Below, piece by piece: positions 1 through 11,319 of a DNA stretch of 64,000 nt (its first letter is position 1; each line of letters begins with the position of its first letter). The DNA is taken from NCBI GenBank assembly GCA_009823505.1, contig VZQC01013708.1:1233977-1297976 (forward strand), given 5' to 3'. Under the pieces are notes generated by a model that had not been told where the DNA came from, did not search any database, and was given only the letters and a program-made list of their open reading frames with translations. Made by a program: the position numbers and the translations under genes. Source of the DNA: Rhizomys pruinosus. Its lineage: Eukaryota; Chordata; Mammalia; Rodentia; Spalacidae.

Positions 1-232
1 CACATAACCACATGCACACCTATCCACACATGTACATAATATACACATGCACATGGCATGCACACACATGTTCACATTACACATACTTTACACGCATACG
101 CATGCATCATGCATACATTCACTTGCATGCACACATATGCACTATTCACACTATATACACACATAAATATATACACACATAAATATATACACACACATCA
201 CCCCCCCACACACACACAAGCATGCACAAACA
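1..232. repeat. CA/ATACAC-rich low-complexity tract
   Basis: Alternating ACAC, ACATG and ATACAC motifs run through the block with no fixed unit, ending in a C-run followed by CA dinucleotides. It is purine-pyrimidine alternating DNA, a degenerate microsatellite. Its apparent reading frame (His/Thr-rich) is a by-product of the repeat. Confidence 0.85.
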
Positions 233-474
233 AGGCTGAACAACAGCCATGGAGACTGAAGTGAAAGGAAAGGCAAGCGAAGGCTTTTTGTCTTTTAGAT
301 GAGTTACACAATTTTATTTAAGTTAATTCCCGTTCATAATTCCAACCTCAACATTCATGGCTGCTCACCATGGCCAGTGTCTCTTTTGGAAGTAAGGATC
401 CCTCCATGCCTAGCAGAGTTTGGGCAGGATATCAACTGTTACCTACCAGAAGTGATATTAAGAGAGTGGAGCTG
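233..474. other. Unique spacer, nothing recognised
   Basis: AT-rich sequence without a repeat family, promoter or exon-like frame that I can recognise. Confidence 0.5.
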
Positions 475-616
475 AGCCGCATGTTGTGGCGGACACCTTT
501 AGTCCCAGCACTCAGGAGGCAGAGGTAGGAGGATCTCTGTGAGCTCAGCCTGGTCTACATAGTAGGTTCCAGGACAACTGGGGCTACAGGGAAATCTTGT
601 CTCAAAAAAAGAAAAC
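475..616 (+). mobile_element. B1-type SINE
   Basis: Contains the 7SL-derived hallmarks in order: a 'cctttagtcccagcactcagg' block, the GGCAGAGG motif, 'ggatctctgtgagctc', 'cagcctggtctacatag', and a terminal 'cttgtctcaaaaa' tail. Moderately diverged and non-autonomous; it would have been mobilised by L1 machinery. Confidence 0.85.
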
Positions 617-715
617 TGGAGCTGGACGTGGTGCCCAGCTGTCAGGCCAGCACTCGGTGAACTGGCACAGGCAGATCACGAGCTTGGTATCTTGAACTCT
701 TAGGAGCGTGCTTCA
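617..715 (+). mobile_element. Degraded B1-like fragment
   Basis: Follows the previous B1 directly. 'Gctggacgtggtgcccagctg' and 'ggccagcactcggtgaactgg' resemble the left half of B1 with many substitutions; the tail is missing. Confidence 0.45.
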
Positions 716-884
716 GTGTGACTGGATAGTCCCAGCAATAGCAGCTTTCCTGGGAATTCAGGTGACACTTAAAAACACTCAGACAAACCAGAGTATCTGT
801 ACATAGGCCTGACTATCTGCAGATTATCTCACTAAAGCTTCCCAGGTAGGAAACAGGGCTTGGTTTAAGAAATAACCCAATTAT

Positions 885-1108
885 GGGGCTGGAGAGAGGG
901 CCTAGTGGTTAAGAGCGCTGACTGCTCTTACAGAGGACCCAGGTTCGATCCCCAGCACCCACATGACAGCTGAGAACCATCTTTAACTCCAGTTCCAGGG
1001 GAATCCAACACCCTCTTTTGACCTCTGCGGCATTGCATGACATGGGTGCACAAACCTACATGCAGACAGTACATTCATACACATAAAAAATAGATAAAAA
1101 TTAAAAAA
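885..1108 (+). mobile_element. B2-type SINE with target-site duplication
   Basis: The tRNA-derived head begins 'ggggctggagaga' and includes the B-box-like 'ggttcgatccccagcaccca', then the B2 body and an A-rich tail. The 11-bp flank aataacccaat occurs at 871-882 and again at 1109-1119, as expected for L1-mediated insertion. It has a single copy of the 'aactccagttccaggg' block, unlike the duplicated subfamily elsewhere in the window. Confidence 0.92.
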
Positions 1109-1189
1109 AATAACCCAATCTAAATATTAATAATAGTTATATTGAAAAACAAGTTTCCAAACAAAACTAAACTATAGTCCCAGCCCACC

Positions 1190-1292
1190 TGGAAGTTACT
1201 ATGTGGACTAGGTTGGCCTGCATCTCACAGAGATCTGCCTGCCTCTGCCTCCCAAGTGCTGGGATTAAAGTCGCCACCATGCCCAGCTCCAC
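1190..1292 (-). mobile_element. B1-type SINE, 3'-truncated
   Basis: Reverse-complement B1 signature: 'cagagatctgcctgcctctg', then 'cccaagtgctgggattaaag' and 'gccaccatgcccagc'. Part of the element facing the neighbouring B4-type SINE is missing. Confidence 0.75.
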
Positions 1293-1472
1293 CTTATTTT
1301 TTTGAGACTGGTCTCCCTGAACCTAGACTGGCCAGCAAGCCCCAGAGAGCTGCTTATTTCTGCATCCTGGTGCTGGGGTTACAGTCCACACCCAGCTTTT
1401 TATGTGGGACTCAGGCTCAAGTCTTCATGCTCACACAGTGAGTTTTACCCACGGAACCGTCTCCCCAGCCCC
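1293..1472 (-). mobile_element. B4-type composite SINE
   Basis: Read on the minus strand it starts with a tRNA-like head (ctggggagacggttccgtgg), continues into a B1-like body with 'gcttgctggccag', and ends in an A-rich tail. This is the tRNA-B1 composite layout of the rodent B4 family. Diverged, so old. Confidence 0.65.
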
Positions 1473-1499
1473 CAGGCTGTGTATCTTTCAGTTCCGAAT

Positions 1500-3887
1500 G
1501 TAGTGGGTTGAGCAGATGAAAAGTTCAATGAGGTGTATGGAGAGTGGACAGCAGGCCCAGCTCCCCGGGTGTCCACAGCCTACCTCCACAACTGCATCTG
1601 CTACTGGCTCAGGCCCTGAGCTCCACGGGCCTCCCCTCCTCCAGGCCCTAAATTACTCCCAGGTCCTTTGTTCCACAGCTGTTCAGTAACTTCCTTGATT
1701 TGAAATGACGCTCACAGGTTGGAGTGCTACTTAAAGTAATTTTGCCAAATGTTCCATCTCTCTATGTTGATGAATATAATGGCTGAAAAATTTCAAGAGG
1801 AAAAAAAATATTAAGAATTTGCTTTGTTAAGAAAAAAAAAATAGTCTCTAGCTAGAGGCAGAGCGTTGCTTTGCATCTAAGGACTGTGTTCGCAGGAAGC
1901 TGGCTGTACGCTGACCTTCCGCGGACAGGGGGAAAGGGGGCTGTTTGTAGGTAAACCTTGCTGCAGATGCTGAGAGCAGAGGTCAGGGGTGTGTTGGGTT
2001 TGTTTAAGCATGAGTCAGAGGAGTTGGGGTCGACCCTGGGTCTCCAATTTCCAATTTCCTGTGCAAGCCACTGAACACACGGCTCCCGCTCCACCCCCCC
2101 CCCCAGCCTTTTATGTGTGCCGCTCTATAGAACAAAGGCGGACACTGTATCAGCCACGTATAAATAACCCAGAGAGGCCACTGCTTCCTGCTCTAAGGGA
2201 GACGAGCATGGAATCCGGAATCTGGAAGAACCCGAACTCTAAAGAGGCAGGGGAAGAAGCCAATCACTGTCTGGCATCCTGGTCAGCTGAGGCCCTTAGC
2301 GTTTCCAGCTGCACTTGCTCTCCTTCAGGGGCAGGTGGCCCCAGCTGATTGGTGGTCAGCCTCTGGCTATTTCTTCAGAACAGCCCTGCCAATGGACGGT
2401 GGACATGGGAGACAGACCATAAGTCAGAATGAGGCTCCTCCATCTCTCCAGGCCTCCCTCAGAAGGCTGGCTCCGTGATAGGCCCTGTGAGGCTTCCTCC
2501 AGGCCCAGGCCTAGAGAGGAAGGCAGGGGAGATATGCGATCCATACAGGGAGGGCGATTCTATACCTAAACACACCCCTCCCAGCTCCAGAAACAAGGAG
2601 GCACCAGATCAAGCAGTCCCCAGGGTGAGTTAGGCCAGCCTCCAACAGGATCCGGGAACTGTTGAGAGACAGTTAGTTGTCCACAGGGACATCTTAGACA
2701 CTGCTCTCTGAAAATCCAGCCCTCTAGGGAGAGTAGTAAGGGTCTCTTCCCTTCTGGGGTGATGTCATCCTTTGAGGGCTCTCATAAGTGACCTCTCAGG
2801 GTCATGCTACATAGCGCTCAGCTCGTTGGTTGAACTTGGGGTGGCTCTGTGCAGCGCAGATGAGCTCAGCTGAAACAGTTCCTGCTACCTCTTCAAGAGG
2901 CCTCAACCCGAACCTCCAAGCCACTGAGTACAGAGAGGTGTGGGGACAGCAGGCTTTGGGGCCAAATGAGTCTAAGTCCCCTGGCTTCCGAAGCACAGAA
3001 AGTCCCTGTCCCTTTCTGGACTCTGTCAGACAGGTATAACTGTCCACTCCACCAGGCGATTGTCAGGAGGGGACTCTCCTGACCTCTGGGTAAGCAGGAG
3101 CCTTAGGGGGAAATGGCTCCCAAAGGGCGGGGGGACAGGGAGAAGAGGTGATTTGCAGGCCAGGGTGGAGGAAGGTGGCTCTCCATGCAGGGTCCACCAG
3201 TCCTTATCATGCCTTTACCTCCAGTGCGGCTGTCAGCTGTGGGTCTACTGACCTGACCGTCCACGGGGAGCAGGGGACCACAGCAGGCTCTACTGCAGAC
3301 CCCACTCCCACCCCTCTTCCTTTCTCTCACAGGACTGATGGACCCAGGAACCCTTGAGCGCCTGTCTCCTCCAGTCAGTCCTGCTGGAAACAGACAGCAA
3401 CTCAGATTCCTCTGTCTCTGAGCCACCCTGTGTCTTTCTACCCCTAGCTCGAGCAGTGTGCCCTGAGAGGGCAGTAGGCCCAGTGGCCAGGCAACAAAAG
3501 ATCACTAACATCCTTTGGAATTACAGGTGTTTGGCAATTAAAAGTTTAAAATGCAGCCCGGGTCATTATTGTCTTTTTAAACACTAAGAACAGTGTGCCT
3601 TCATTGGCAGACTCTCCCTGAACCCCTCTGTGGTATGGCTCACCATGGTGACCCTCTCTCCCCTCCTTCAATACCCTAGCTTCGAGAGGCTTCCTTGTTT
3701 GCACCTCCATGTGTCACTCTTGGTGTGGGACAAGGGTCCTCTGACAACCTATTTCTTTTCATGTTTTGTTCCTTTTTGCCTGTGGCTGTGTTTACTGAGG
3801 AAGTGCTGTCAGCAGAAAGGAAGGGGTGCCCTAGTCACCCCTGCCAGGACCTGTGTCCTCTCTCTGTAAGGTATGAACAGTCTCTGA
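1500..3887. other. Unique intergenic stretch
   Basis: About 2.4 kb with no interspersed repeat I can name, apart from a short poly-C run near 2095-2104. Several open frames of 60-120 codons exist but none has conserved-domain character, splice context or codon regularity. A TGAGTCA (AP-1/MARE-like) motif lies near 2011. No gene is supported. Confidence 0.5.
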
Positions 3888-4010
3888 ACCCAGCCTGGTA
3901 GTGCAGGCCTGTCATCCCAGCTACTTCGGAAGCTGAGGCAGAAGGATATCAAGTTCAAGGTCTAGTCCATTTAACAAGACAAGGACTGTCTCAAAATTTA
4001 AAAATAAAAA
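3888..4010 (+). mobile_element. B1/RSINE-like SINE, diverged
   Basis: 'cagcctggtagtgcaggcctg', 'tcatcccagctacttcggaag', 'ctgaggcagaagg' and a terminal 'actgtctcaaaatttaaaa' show a 7SL-type body with an A-rich tail. Confidence 0.7.
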
Positions 4011-4028
4011 CATAAATAACAAAAGTAG

Positions 4029-4107
4029 GAGCTGGGGATATAGCATGGTGCATATAGAACATATCCTAAATATGTACAGGTCTCTGAGTATAAGCAATCC
4101 CTAGTAA
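4029..4107 (+). mobile_element. ID-like tRNA SINE, degraded
   Basis: 'gagctggggatatagcatgg' followed by a weak 'tgagtataagcaatccctag' matches the layout of ID elements (tRNA-Ala-derived A and B boxes) with heavy divergence. Confidence 0.55.
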
Positions 4108-4120
4108 CACACAGAAACAG

Positions 4121-4156
<36 letters not shown>
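4121..4156. repeat. (CA)n microsatellite
   Basis: Uninterrupted CA dinucleotides of about 36 bp. Confidence 0.95.
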
Positions 4157-4158
<2 letters not shown>

Positions 4159-4179
4159 TCACATATACATACAAACACA

Positions 4180-4330
4180 CAGGGTCTCCCTACAGGGAGG
4201 CTACAGCCCCAGCTGGCCTGGAACTCGCTATGTAGACCAGGCTGGCCTCTCAATTTCATGGAGATCTGCCTGCCTCTGTCTCTGCCTCTCAATTGCTCAA
4301 AATTAAAAACATGTGCTACCACACTCAGCC
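4180..4330 (-). mobile_element. B1-type SINE
   Basis: Reverse-complement B1: 'cagggtctccctacaggg', 'ctggcctggaactcgctatg', 'tagaccaggctggcc', 'gagatctgcctgcctctg', ending at the element 5' end with 'ctaccacactcagcc'. Confidence 0.88.
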
Positions 4331-4639
4331 GACTGTAGTTCTTGAAGGGAGAACCTATCCTCTCCTGTAGAGCCAAATACGACAGCAAGAAAGAAAGGAG
4401 CCACCTGGACCTCATGTAGGTGAGACTCGCAGAAATTCCTGGAAAGAGGAGGCAGAAACTGTATTCTACACTGTTTAGATGTGCTTTAGTGATAAATGGT
4501 CCTGACGGCCCGATATGCCAGTGTTTACTGCTGTCTGCTGCCCTCTTCCACATGGCCTCTCATATCTGTCACCCATATTGGATCCCACAGCAACCTATGA
4601 GCTTGTTTTTCTTCTTTTGTTTTTAATATACTCTCATCT

Positions 4640-4735
4640 TGCAGCTGAGGAAATTGAGGCCAAGGACATGAAAGGGTTCCAAGGCAGAGCAGGAAGTGGC
4701 GCAGCTGAGACTCAGCGCAGGTCTGTGTGAAGTCA
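4640..4735 (-). mobile_element. MIR fragment
   Basis: 'cagctgaggaaattgaggcc' followed by '...gcagaggcagg...gtggcgcagctgag' like text resembles the reverse complement of the conserved MIR core (tRNA-derived mammalian SINE). Very old and diverged. Confidence 0.6.
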
Positions 4736-5652
4736 GGCACTTTTAGTTCATCTCACATCCCACCAGGGGTGTCCACTGTGCCCTGTGCCAATCAAGATGC
4801 CCTTTCTCAATGGATGTCAAGACACCTCCTCGCCGGAGGGGGAATTACCACCCGCTCCAACAATGGGGGACCAACCCTTTCAAAAGCAAGCCTGTGTCCA
4901 AAGTTGGGGTTAATGATCAAGCTGGAACAACGTACAGACTCTCCTTCCCTCTCCTCCTTTATCAACGTGTGACTTGGATTTGAGTGCCAAGGCAAACTGC
5001 TCCACAGCCACATCCTTAGCAGTGACTTATTAAAAAGTAAATCAAAGTTTGCTCAAAGAGAAAAGTAAATATTCTCACTCTCCATGCCAAGCTGCTCCCT
5101 AGGTCGCTTCCTGGTTCCACTGTTGACTCGGGCTGAAATCCTAGATAAGTGCCTACACTCACCATCCTGGGCCCAAAGGGCAGACCTGGGGAGAGAGGCT
5201 GGGACAGTAGTGCCACCCCCCCTCCCCCAAAACCAGAACCTGGCCAGGGGCTGGCTCTCACAGAAAGGGAAAGCTCTGACTAAAGTGAGCAGGTACGGAG
5301 CTCTGTGAGCAGGCAGCGGCTGCCTGTCCTTGTGCCTCTGCTTGTAAAGAAGCCGGTCACCTGTTTGTCACACCACCGACAGAGCCCTGCTGTCCTTTGG
5401 CTCTTGCTCACCCGTAATTAGGGGGACAGAAGAGAGAAGGCCTGCACTTTGGGCCTCCCATGGCGGAGGAGGAACCAGAGCAGAGCTGATGTAACCACAG
5501 TGAGCGTTTTCAAAGAAACAAATGAAAATAGCCAGAAGTCGGTCAGCACTTACAGTGAGGTCAGAGGCAGGAAAGCAGCAGACCTCGAGTCCTGCTCTGG
5601 ACAGAAGTTCGGTTTTCTTTTTTTCTTTTTTAGTTTTTCCCTTTTTTTGGTA
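4736..5652. other. Unique intergenic stretch
   Basis: No repeat or gene recognised. A thymine-rich run (5605-5660) leads into the following SINE tail. Confidence 0.5.
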
Positions 5653-5793
5653 ATTTTCGAGGCAGGGTCTCCCTTTTAGTCCCAGCTGTCCTGGAGCTCA
5701 CTCTGTAGACCAGGCTGGCCTTGAACTCACAGAGATCTGCCTACCTCTACCTCCCCAGTGCTGGCATTCAAGGCGTGCGCTACCACGCGCGGC
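5653..5793 (-). mobile_element. B1-type SINE
   Basis: Reverse-complement B1 with 'gaggcagggtctcccttt', 'gtagaccaggctggccttga', 'agatctgcctacctctacct' and a 5' end at 'taccacgcgcggc'. The thymine-rich tract just upstream is its poly-A tail on the minus strand. Confidence 0.92.
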
Positions 5794-5954
5794 TAGAAGT
5801 TGGGTTATAGGAGTGTGGACTCCAGCCACCTCTGCCATCTCCCTCCCAGTGGCTGCCCTGCCTCCTCCTTTGCTTTCTGCTCACACATGGCTCCGATTCC
5901 AGTGCTCTCTCCTCATTCCTGAGGTTAAAGATAAAAGATATTTCAAAAGAACAC

Positions 5955-6090
5955 CCCAGGACCCAGGTGTGATAGCCCGTGTGTGTAATCCAGAGGTGGA
6001 GGAAGGAGAATCAGGAGTTCAGGGTCATCCTGGGCTACATAGCAAGTTTCTGGTCAGCCTGGGCTACATAAGACCCTGTTTCAAAAAAGA
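5955..6090 (+). mobile_element. RSINE1-like SINE
   Basis: B1-related body whose right half repeats 'gggctacata' twice ('catcctgggctacatagcaag', 'cagcctgggctacataagac') before 'ctgtttcaaaaaa', the layout of the RSINE1/B4-right-half class. Confidence 0.7.
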
Positions 6091-6339
6091 ATTTCTTGGG
6101 GAGACGGCAGGAAGAAATGCAGTGAGGTCGCCTGTCTTCAATATCAAGGGACAGAACACAGATGATTAATACCTGTGCTGGGTGACTTACCTGGTCCCCA
6201 GTGGGCTCGCTTCACAGATCTTTCTATGCACAAATCCCTTCAAGAGCACACAGTGTGCGTACATGTCTTCTCCTGTCACCGCCCTCACAGACCTGTGGCA
6301 TCTGGTGGGCCCCATTCATGGCACAGATGCAAGAACACA

Positions 6340-6420
6340 GAGGAAGCCTCACATAGTACATATAACACACACAGAGTGCACACACAGAGAGCACATGCAC
6401 ATATCACACCTTCCTAAATG
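6340..6420. repeat. CA-rich low-complexity tract
   Basis: Irregular ACAC/AGAGCACA sequence with no exact unit. Confidence 0.6.
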
Positions 6421-6565
6421 GTCTGAATGTCTGTTTTCATGTACACATGCAGTGCGTACACACAGTGGAAACACAGACTCTCAAATGCAGGACTGGTATT
6501 CATTCATACACTTGATGCCCATGCACCACATGGTCCAAATATATGGGACCCAGGCAGCTGGATAA

Positions 6566-6584
6566 ACACACACACACACACACA

Positions 6585-6621
<37 letters not shown>

Positions 6622-6623
6622 AC
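6566..6623. repeat. (CA)n microsatellite
   Basis: Nearly pure CA repeat with one CT and one TA interruption. Confidence 0.95.
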
Positions 6624-6625
6624 GG

Positions 6626-6915
6626 TACAGTTGGTCCTCTGCACATTTGAGTTCTGCATTCATGATTTCAACCTTCAGATGGGAAAATGTTTGTGTCTGT
6701 ATTGAACAAATACAGGCCTTTTTTGTCACCTCTATACAGTAGAGGACAGCAGTCATTACATAGTATTTATGCTGTGTTAGGGATGAGAAGTCGTCCAGAG
6801 ATGATTTGGTATGTGCAAGGATATGTATGTTATATGGAAATACCCTACCATTTTATATCAGATAAACAGCTGAAGATCTTGGAACTAGTCCCTATAGATT
6901 CTGAGGGACCCTGTA
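6626..6915. mobile_element. MER2-like DNA transposon (TcMar-Tigger relic)
   Basis: The block opens with tacagttggtcctctg and closes with ctgagggaccctgta, imperfect terminal inverted repeats bounded by TA as expected for Tc1/mariner elements. Internal text such as 'ttgcattcatgatttcaacc'-like and 'agagatgatttggtatgtgc' follows the MER2 consensus order as I remember it. At about 290 bp it is slightly shorter than full-length MER2 (about 345 bp). It has no coding capacity and is an immobile fossil of a wave that predates muroid rodents. Confidence 0.8.
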
Positions 6916-9546
6916 TTCCTGGGCACACAGTGTACATCGTGGAACCTGTGTGCATGCATGTACACCTCCTGTGTGGGCTTGCTCTCTCTGTAACCTTAGG
7001 ACTTTGGCAGTTATTAGCTCCTACTCTTGGCAAGATTGCATTTCCTTGTGGCCTCAGTGACGTGTTTGGGGCAGATTTAACAGGCTTTTATCAGAGGGAG
7101 AGAGAGAGAAGCACCTGCAATCACCTAGGCTGTAAGTTTCAGGGTGTGGGTATGGAGGACGGGCACAGAACTGGCAGAATCAAGTCTTCTGATGAGAGTT
7201 GGCTTGCTTGATAATTTTCTGGAGTCTTGAAACACACGCTGCTTCCAAATGTTTTCTTTAAAAGAAGTTCTGGGGCCACACCCAGTGACATAAAGAACAC
7301 GTATGTGCATGCTTACATGCAAACATGCATACTCAAGATGTGAGCCAAAGCACACAGGCAGCGAGCCTGGAGGAGTCTGTGTGTGTTGGTGGATAGTCTT
7401 TTTGTGCTTTGTCTCCTGGAGGAACGGAGGGCAGCAGCTCAGAGTGTGGAGCTGCTGTGGGCCACGGCCCTGATCAGTTCATGACAGAAGCAGCCTCTTT
7501 GGGGGAATATGCTGGGATCCAAGATATTTGGGGTGCTCAGCCAGCCCCACAGTGAACCATATGTGCCCACAGTTCAGCCAGCAGAGCCATGTGTGCTGTG
7601 GTCAGTGATCTCTGTCAGGCAGCAACGACATGTTTCCACTTATCCTGGAACTTACGGAGGGGTCCTGGGAACATTGGCTCTCAGAGTCTCATGTGGGCAG
7701 GAAGAGGTAAAAGCTCCAGGAAGAGGAGGAAGGGTTTTCCTTCAAGTCTCAGGCCCTGACCCTGACGGTGTGGGGAGGGCTGAGTGTCTCCAAGATTTGC
7801 TTGTTATATATCTCGCCTGCAAAGATTGATCAAACAGGCCCAAGGTAGGGAGGGTGAGAGGGGAGTTCTGCAAGAATTGGTGTTTTTCCTCAACTTTGGG
7901 TTTGTTTGAGGGGTGGGATTATTTGTGGACTATAAAATGGCAGCTACTGAGTCCAGATAAACTAAAAGCAAAATTCCCTTTCCTACTAGCCTTTTTCAAA
8001 AATGACAAAGTCACACCAGAGAGGAAATGAAAAGGGAAATTTTGAGACTTCTCATCTGTCCAGAAAGCCCCGGCTGTGTTTCAGAACCCGCCAGGGTAAC
8101 TGCCTGGCCTGCGGTCACACAGCAATCCCAGGGGGCCTTGCGTCAGTGGCCATTATATCAATAAGGAAAAGGAAATACAATCGCCAAACCACAGGCCCGC
8201 ACTTTTTTTTTTTCCCTAAGCCCACATGTTGCTTTAGGAGAGGGTGTTTAAAAAAAAAGAGATTTTCCTGTTGTTGAAACCTGTGAATCCTCTGTTCTTC
8301 CAGGTTACATAAATGATCTTACCTCTTACAGCACTCACAGAAATGAATTTCAAAATCATTCTCCCCTGCCTCCTCCCCCTCCCCTGGCTGACTTTTGAAT
8401 GCATTTGAGTCCCTGGAATCCTTATTTACACTGTCGCTTGGCCAACCGCTGACACAGGAGGAGAAACACTAGTTATACATTAAGCCCCACAGCAAAGTAC
8501 AGTTGCCAGATGCTGTCCCCAGCGCGTTTATTCGCTGACCTGAAGAGAAATGACCACACAATCGACAGTTCTGCAGAAAGGGCCCTGTGGTTAGCCAGTG
8601 TTGCCTAGCACACTCGGGCTACTTTTCATGCACACACTCATTTGCAAATATAAGAAATCACAACTCACAGGAAGCTATTCTATTTACCATAAGATATGCA
8701 ACTGATATGCTAGAAATCTTTAGCTATAACCGAAAGGTAGCCCAAACCACTTTATGAGGCTGTGAGGAAAGACTAGCGGGGCTCTGAGGGGAAAGTGGGG
8801 GAACTAAACCATGTCAAGTCTCCAGGCTAAACCCTCTGCGCTTGCAAGATTTGTTTTTCCCTTGAGCCAATAGGAATACTCAGTTGGAAGACTGCATTAT
8901 GGGACCGATGAGCCAAGTCCACAAAGAAGCCTCTCTCTTTCCCGCTCAGCCCAGAAGAGCACCATTGTACCAGACCCAACAACTGCACTGATAACCATCT
9001 TAACTTCTGCCCTGGCACCTCATGTTGCTCAAGCAAATCCTGAAGACTTCACCTGAGCTACTTTACAGGAAGCATCTGCCCAGCTGAGGCAGGCCTAAAG
9101 TTAACAGAAGGCTCCCAAAGGTAAACCTACCCCATTCCGTTTGGGGGAGCCAATCACAGCAAGGAAAAGTGGAGGGTGAACTTTACTCTGAGGCTACAGC
9201 CAGTGATCTTTACAGACTCCACACAGCACTCGTGAATCCAGCAGACACTTATCTAACCTCACACTTTCCGGTCCTTTGGGGTTACAATCAACACTTGGGT
9301 CATCAGAAAAACACACATCTTGCAAAAGAGAACCTGCTCTCATTTTGAGCACATGAGTATTTTGTTTATCTTATTTTATTTGATTTTTTTTTTCTACATT
9401 CCAATAAATCTGCCAGCACCCAGATGCTGACAGACACTCTAAAGCCACTGTATGGGGATTTCTCATGTTTGGGGGAGGGAGGACTCTTTCAAAACCTGCC
9501 CTGGGTCCTCTTTCTTATGAAATGTGGACCATGAGTGGGCCACACC
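6916..9546. other. Unique intergenic stretch, possible conserved non-coding DNA
   Basis: No SINE or gene recognised over about 2.6 kb. Small features: a short GA run near 7097; a T-run at 8202-8213; a TATAAAAT at about 7931 without other promoter context; the perfect palindrome ATTTGCAAAT at 8640-8649 (POU/C-EBP-like); a CCAAT at about 8867. The low repeat content of 8.2-9.4 kb is what one would expect of constrained sequence, but this needs alignment. Confidence 0.4.
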
Positions 9547-9598
9547 AAGGAGGAGGAGGAGGGAGGAAGAGGAGGAGGAGGAGGAGGAGGAAGAGGGT
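9547..9598 (+). repeat. (AGG)n microsatellite
   Basis: Purine-only AGG triplets with two GA interruptions. Homopurine mirror-type DNA, one of three GGA/TCC tracts in the window. Confidence 0.95.
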
Positions 9599-9835
9599 TA
9601 TGACTAGTCTGTAATAAACCCTTGGGGGAAATACTTTTTCTACCAACAATTTCAGAGAATTCCAGACGTCCCACAGACAGGTCCGGTAGGCATTTTTAAT
9701 CATACTACTACTCAATGGCAAATGACCCCGGTGCTGCATGGAATGCCTCTTGTGCTTCCACCATGGTTGTGAAAGAATAACATCATGAGAACCAGCGTGG
9801 CCAAACAAATGCAAAGCGAATGTGGGACTCCTTTT

Positions 9836-10067
9836 CTTTTTTAATTTTATTTATTTATGTGTATGAATGTACCGTTTGCGTGTAGGTCTGTGCACCTGTG
9901 TCGTGAAATGCCACGGAGGTCAGAAGAGGGTCTCGGATTCCCCTGGAACTGGAGTTCTCCTGGAATTGGAGTTTCAGACGGTTCTCAGCCGCCATGTGGG
10001 GATCGAACCCGGGTCCTCTGCAAGAGCGGTCAGCGCTCTCAACTGCTAGGCCATCTCTCCAGCCCGG
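9836..10067 (-). mobile_element. B2-type SINE, duplicated-block subfamily, with TSD
   Basis: Reverse complement of a B2: T-rich tail, 'gtgtatgaatgtaccg', the body, then 'gatcgaacccgggtcctctg' and the 5' end 'ccatctctccagccc'. The body carries the 17-bp internal duplication (two 'ctggaa..ggagtt' blocks side by side). Imperfect target-site duplications flank it: aatgtgggactc at 9819-9830 and aacgtgggactc at 10068-10079. Low divergence, so young. Confidence 0.93.
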
Positions 10068-10079
10068 AACGTGGGACTC

Positions 10080-10639
10080 TTTCACGCCCCTTTAGATGTG
10101 GCCGTCGGGACTCCTGGGCCTGAGTCCTCTTGCCTGACTGCAACCGAATTTCTAGGACGCTTGCTCGGCCTCCCCTTGCTTTGCCTGTGAATTGCCCAAT
10201 GGGGACGATGTTGAGCCCTCCCTTTCGTGTTGGCACTGAGGCCCCTTGCCCACCAGCTGCCTGCAGGACTGTGGGCTGCAGGCCCCCTACTCTCCTGAGG
10301 GGAGTAGGTACTTCTGCTCAAGAGCACCGCACATAGGTTTTCCCGTCACTTCTGGAAGGTCTCCTGGCGTCATTTCCAAGCCTGTTTACTCAGAATGGGA
10401 AAACATCAAGAGAGGGAGGAAAAGGTGATGGACAGGAGGGTCCAGGGTGTCACCCTACGTTTGTACCCATACACACAAGTCATGTCGTAGAGCTATGGAG
10501 GATTCTCCCAATGTATACAGTGAAGTCTCTTTTATTTAAGGTGGCAAAAGATCTGGACAGGATCTCAAATCAATGCTACTTTGAGATGTTTATTGCAATT
10601 ACTTATGCCAATGTTTTTTGCTTTAAATTTTTTCTTTTA
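10080..10639. other. Unique spacer
   Basis: No repeat or gene recognised; AT content rises toward the right. Confidence 0.5.
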
Positions 10640-10799
10640 GTTCTATGATGGGAATAAGCATATGTCATGGCTTGTGTGATGGTCAGAGGACACCGTACAG
10701 GAATGGATCCTCCGCCTCTGCTAGGAGGGGTCTGAGGATGAACTCGGGTTCTCAGGCTTCAGAACAAGCATCTCACCTTCTGAACGGTCTCACTAGCCT
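10640..10799 (-). mobile_element. tRNA-type SINE (B3/B4-like), old
   Basis: 'gatggtcagaggacaccg', 'ggatgaactcgggttctcag' and 'caagcatctcaccttctgaa' read as the reverse of a tRNA-derived SINE head and body. Heavily diverged. Confidence 0.55.
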
Positions 10800-11088
10800 T
10801 TTTAATTAAAATGTGTTTTTGTTATATAAAGAAATATAAAAGTTTTTGTATTCTTTAAGGCGCAGTCTTAAAGTCTTTGTAAACTCATTTAAAATATTTG
10901 TTATAGAAATTTTCAAATACATGAAAAGAAGGCAAAGTAGAACAGCACAGCTAATCTCTGTGCATCTGTAGCTCAGATGAACTGCTACTAGAATTTTTTC
11001 CAATTTGCTTTCTGCTTTGTTTTTCATGTTTTTCTGTTTTGAAATTGTTTTAAGAAAACCTTAGTTCAAAAAAGAAAAAAACATTTAA

Positions 11089-11249
11089 AAAGAGCTAGCA
11101 AGTTGTCTCAGAGGCTAAGAGTACTTGCTGCCTGGCTGACAACCTGAGTTTGAGCCCCAGGGACCACATAGTGGAAGGGGAGAACCAAATCCAGCAAGCT
11201 GTCTGACCTTCACACGAGCACAACGGCATGCATATGCGTGCACGAGTAT

Positions 11250-11282
<33 letters not shown>

Positions 11283-11290
11283 CTCACACG
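11089..11290 (+). mobile_element. tRNA-type SINE (B4 head class) with CA tail
   Basis: Head 'agctagcaagttgtctcaga', then 'acctgagtttgagccccagg' (B-box region), the 'catagtggaaggggagaacc' body, and an ACAC-rich end that includes a pure (CA)n at 11251-11280. Confidence 0.75.
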
Positions 11291-11319
11291 GAAACATAAT
11301 ACATTTTTTAAATGAGAAG

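Noticed and set aside
885..1108. tRNA gene in B2/ID heads (A- and B-box-like words)
   Set aside because: These are SINE heads with poor cloverleaf potential, A-rich tails and target duplications, not tRNA genes.
6687..7211. 174-codon plus frame
   Set aside because: Its first half is the MER2 transposon relic and it has no family resemblance.
7925..7945. TATAAAAT promoter
   Set aside because: No initiator, CpG island, or downstream frame; isolated TATA-like words are common.
8640..8649. ATTTGCAAAT palindrome as a POU/octamer site (also at 36100)
   Set aside because: A 10-bp AT-rich palindrome occurs by chance at this scale, and no accompanying motifs support it.
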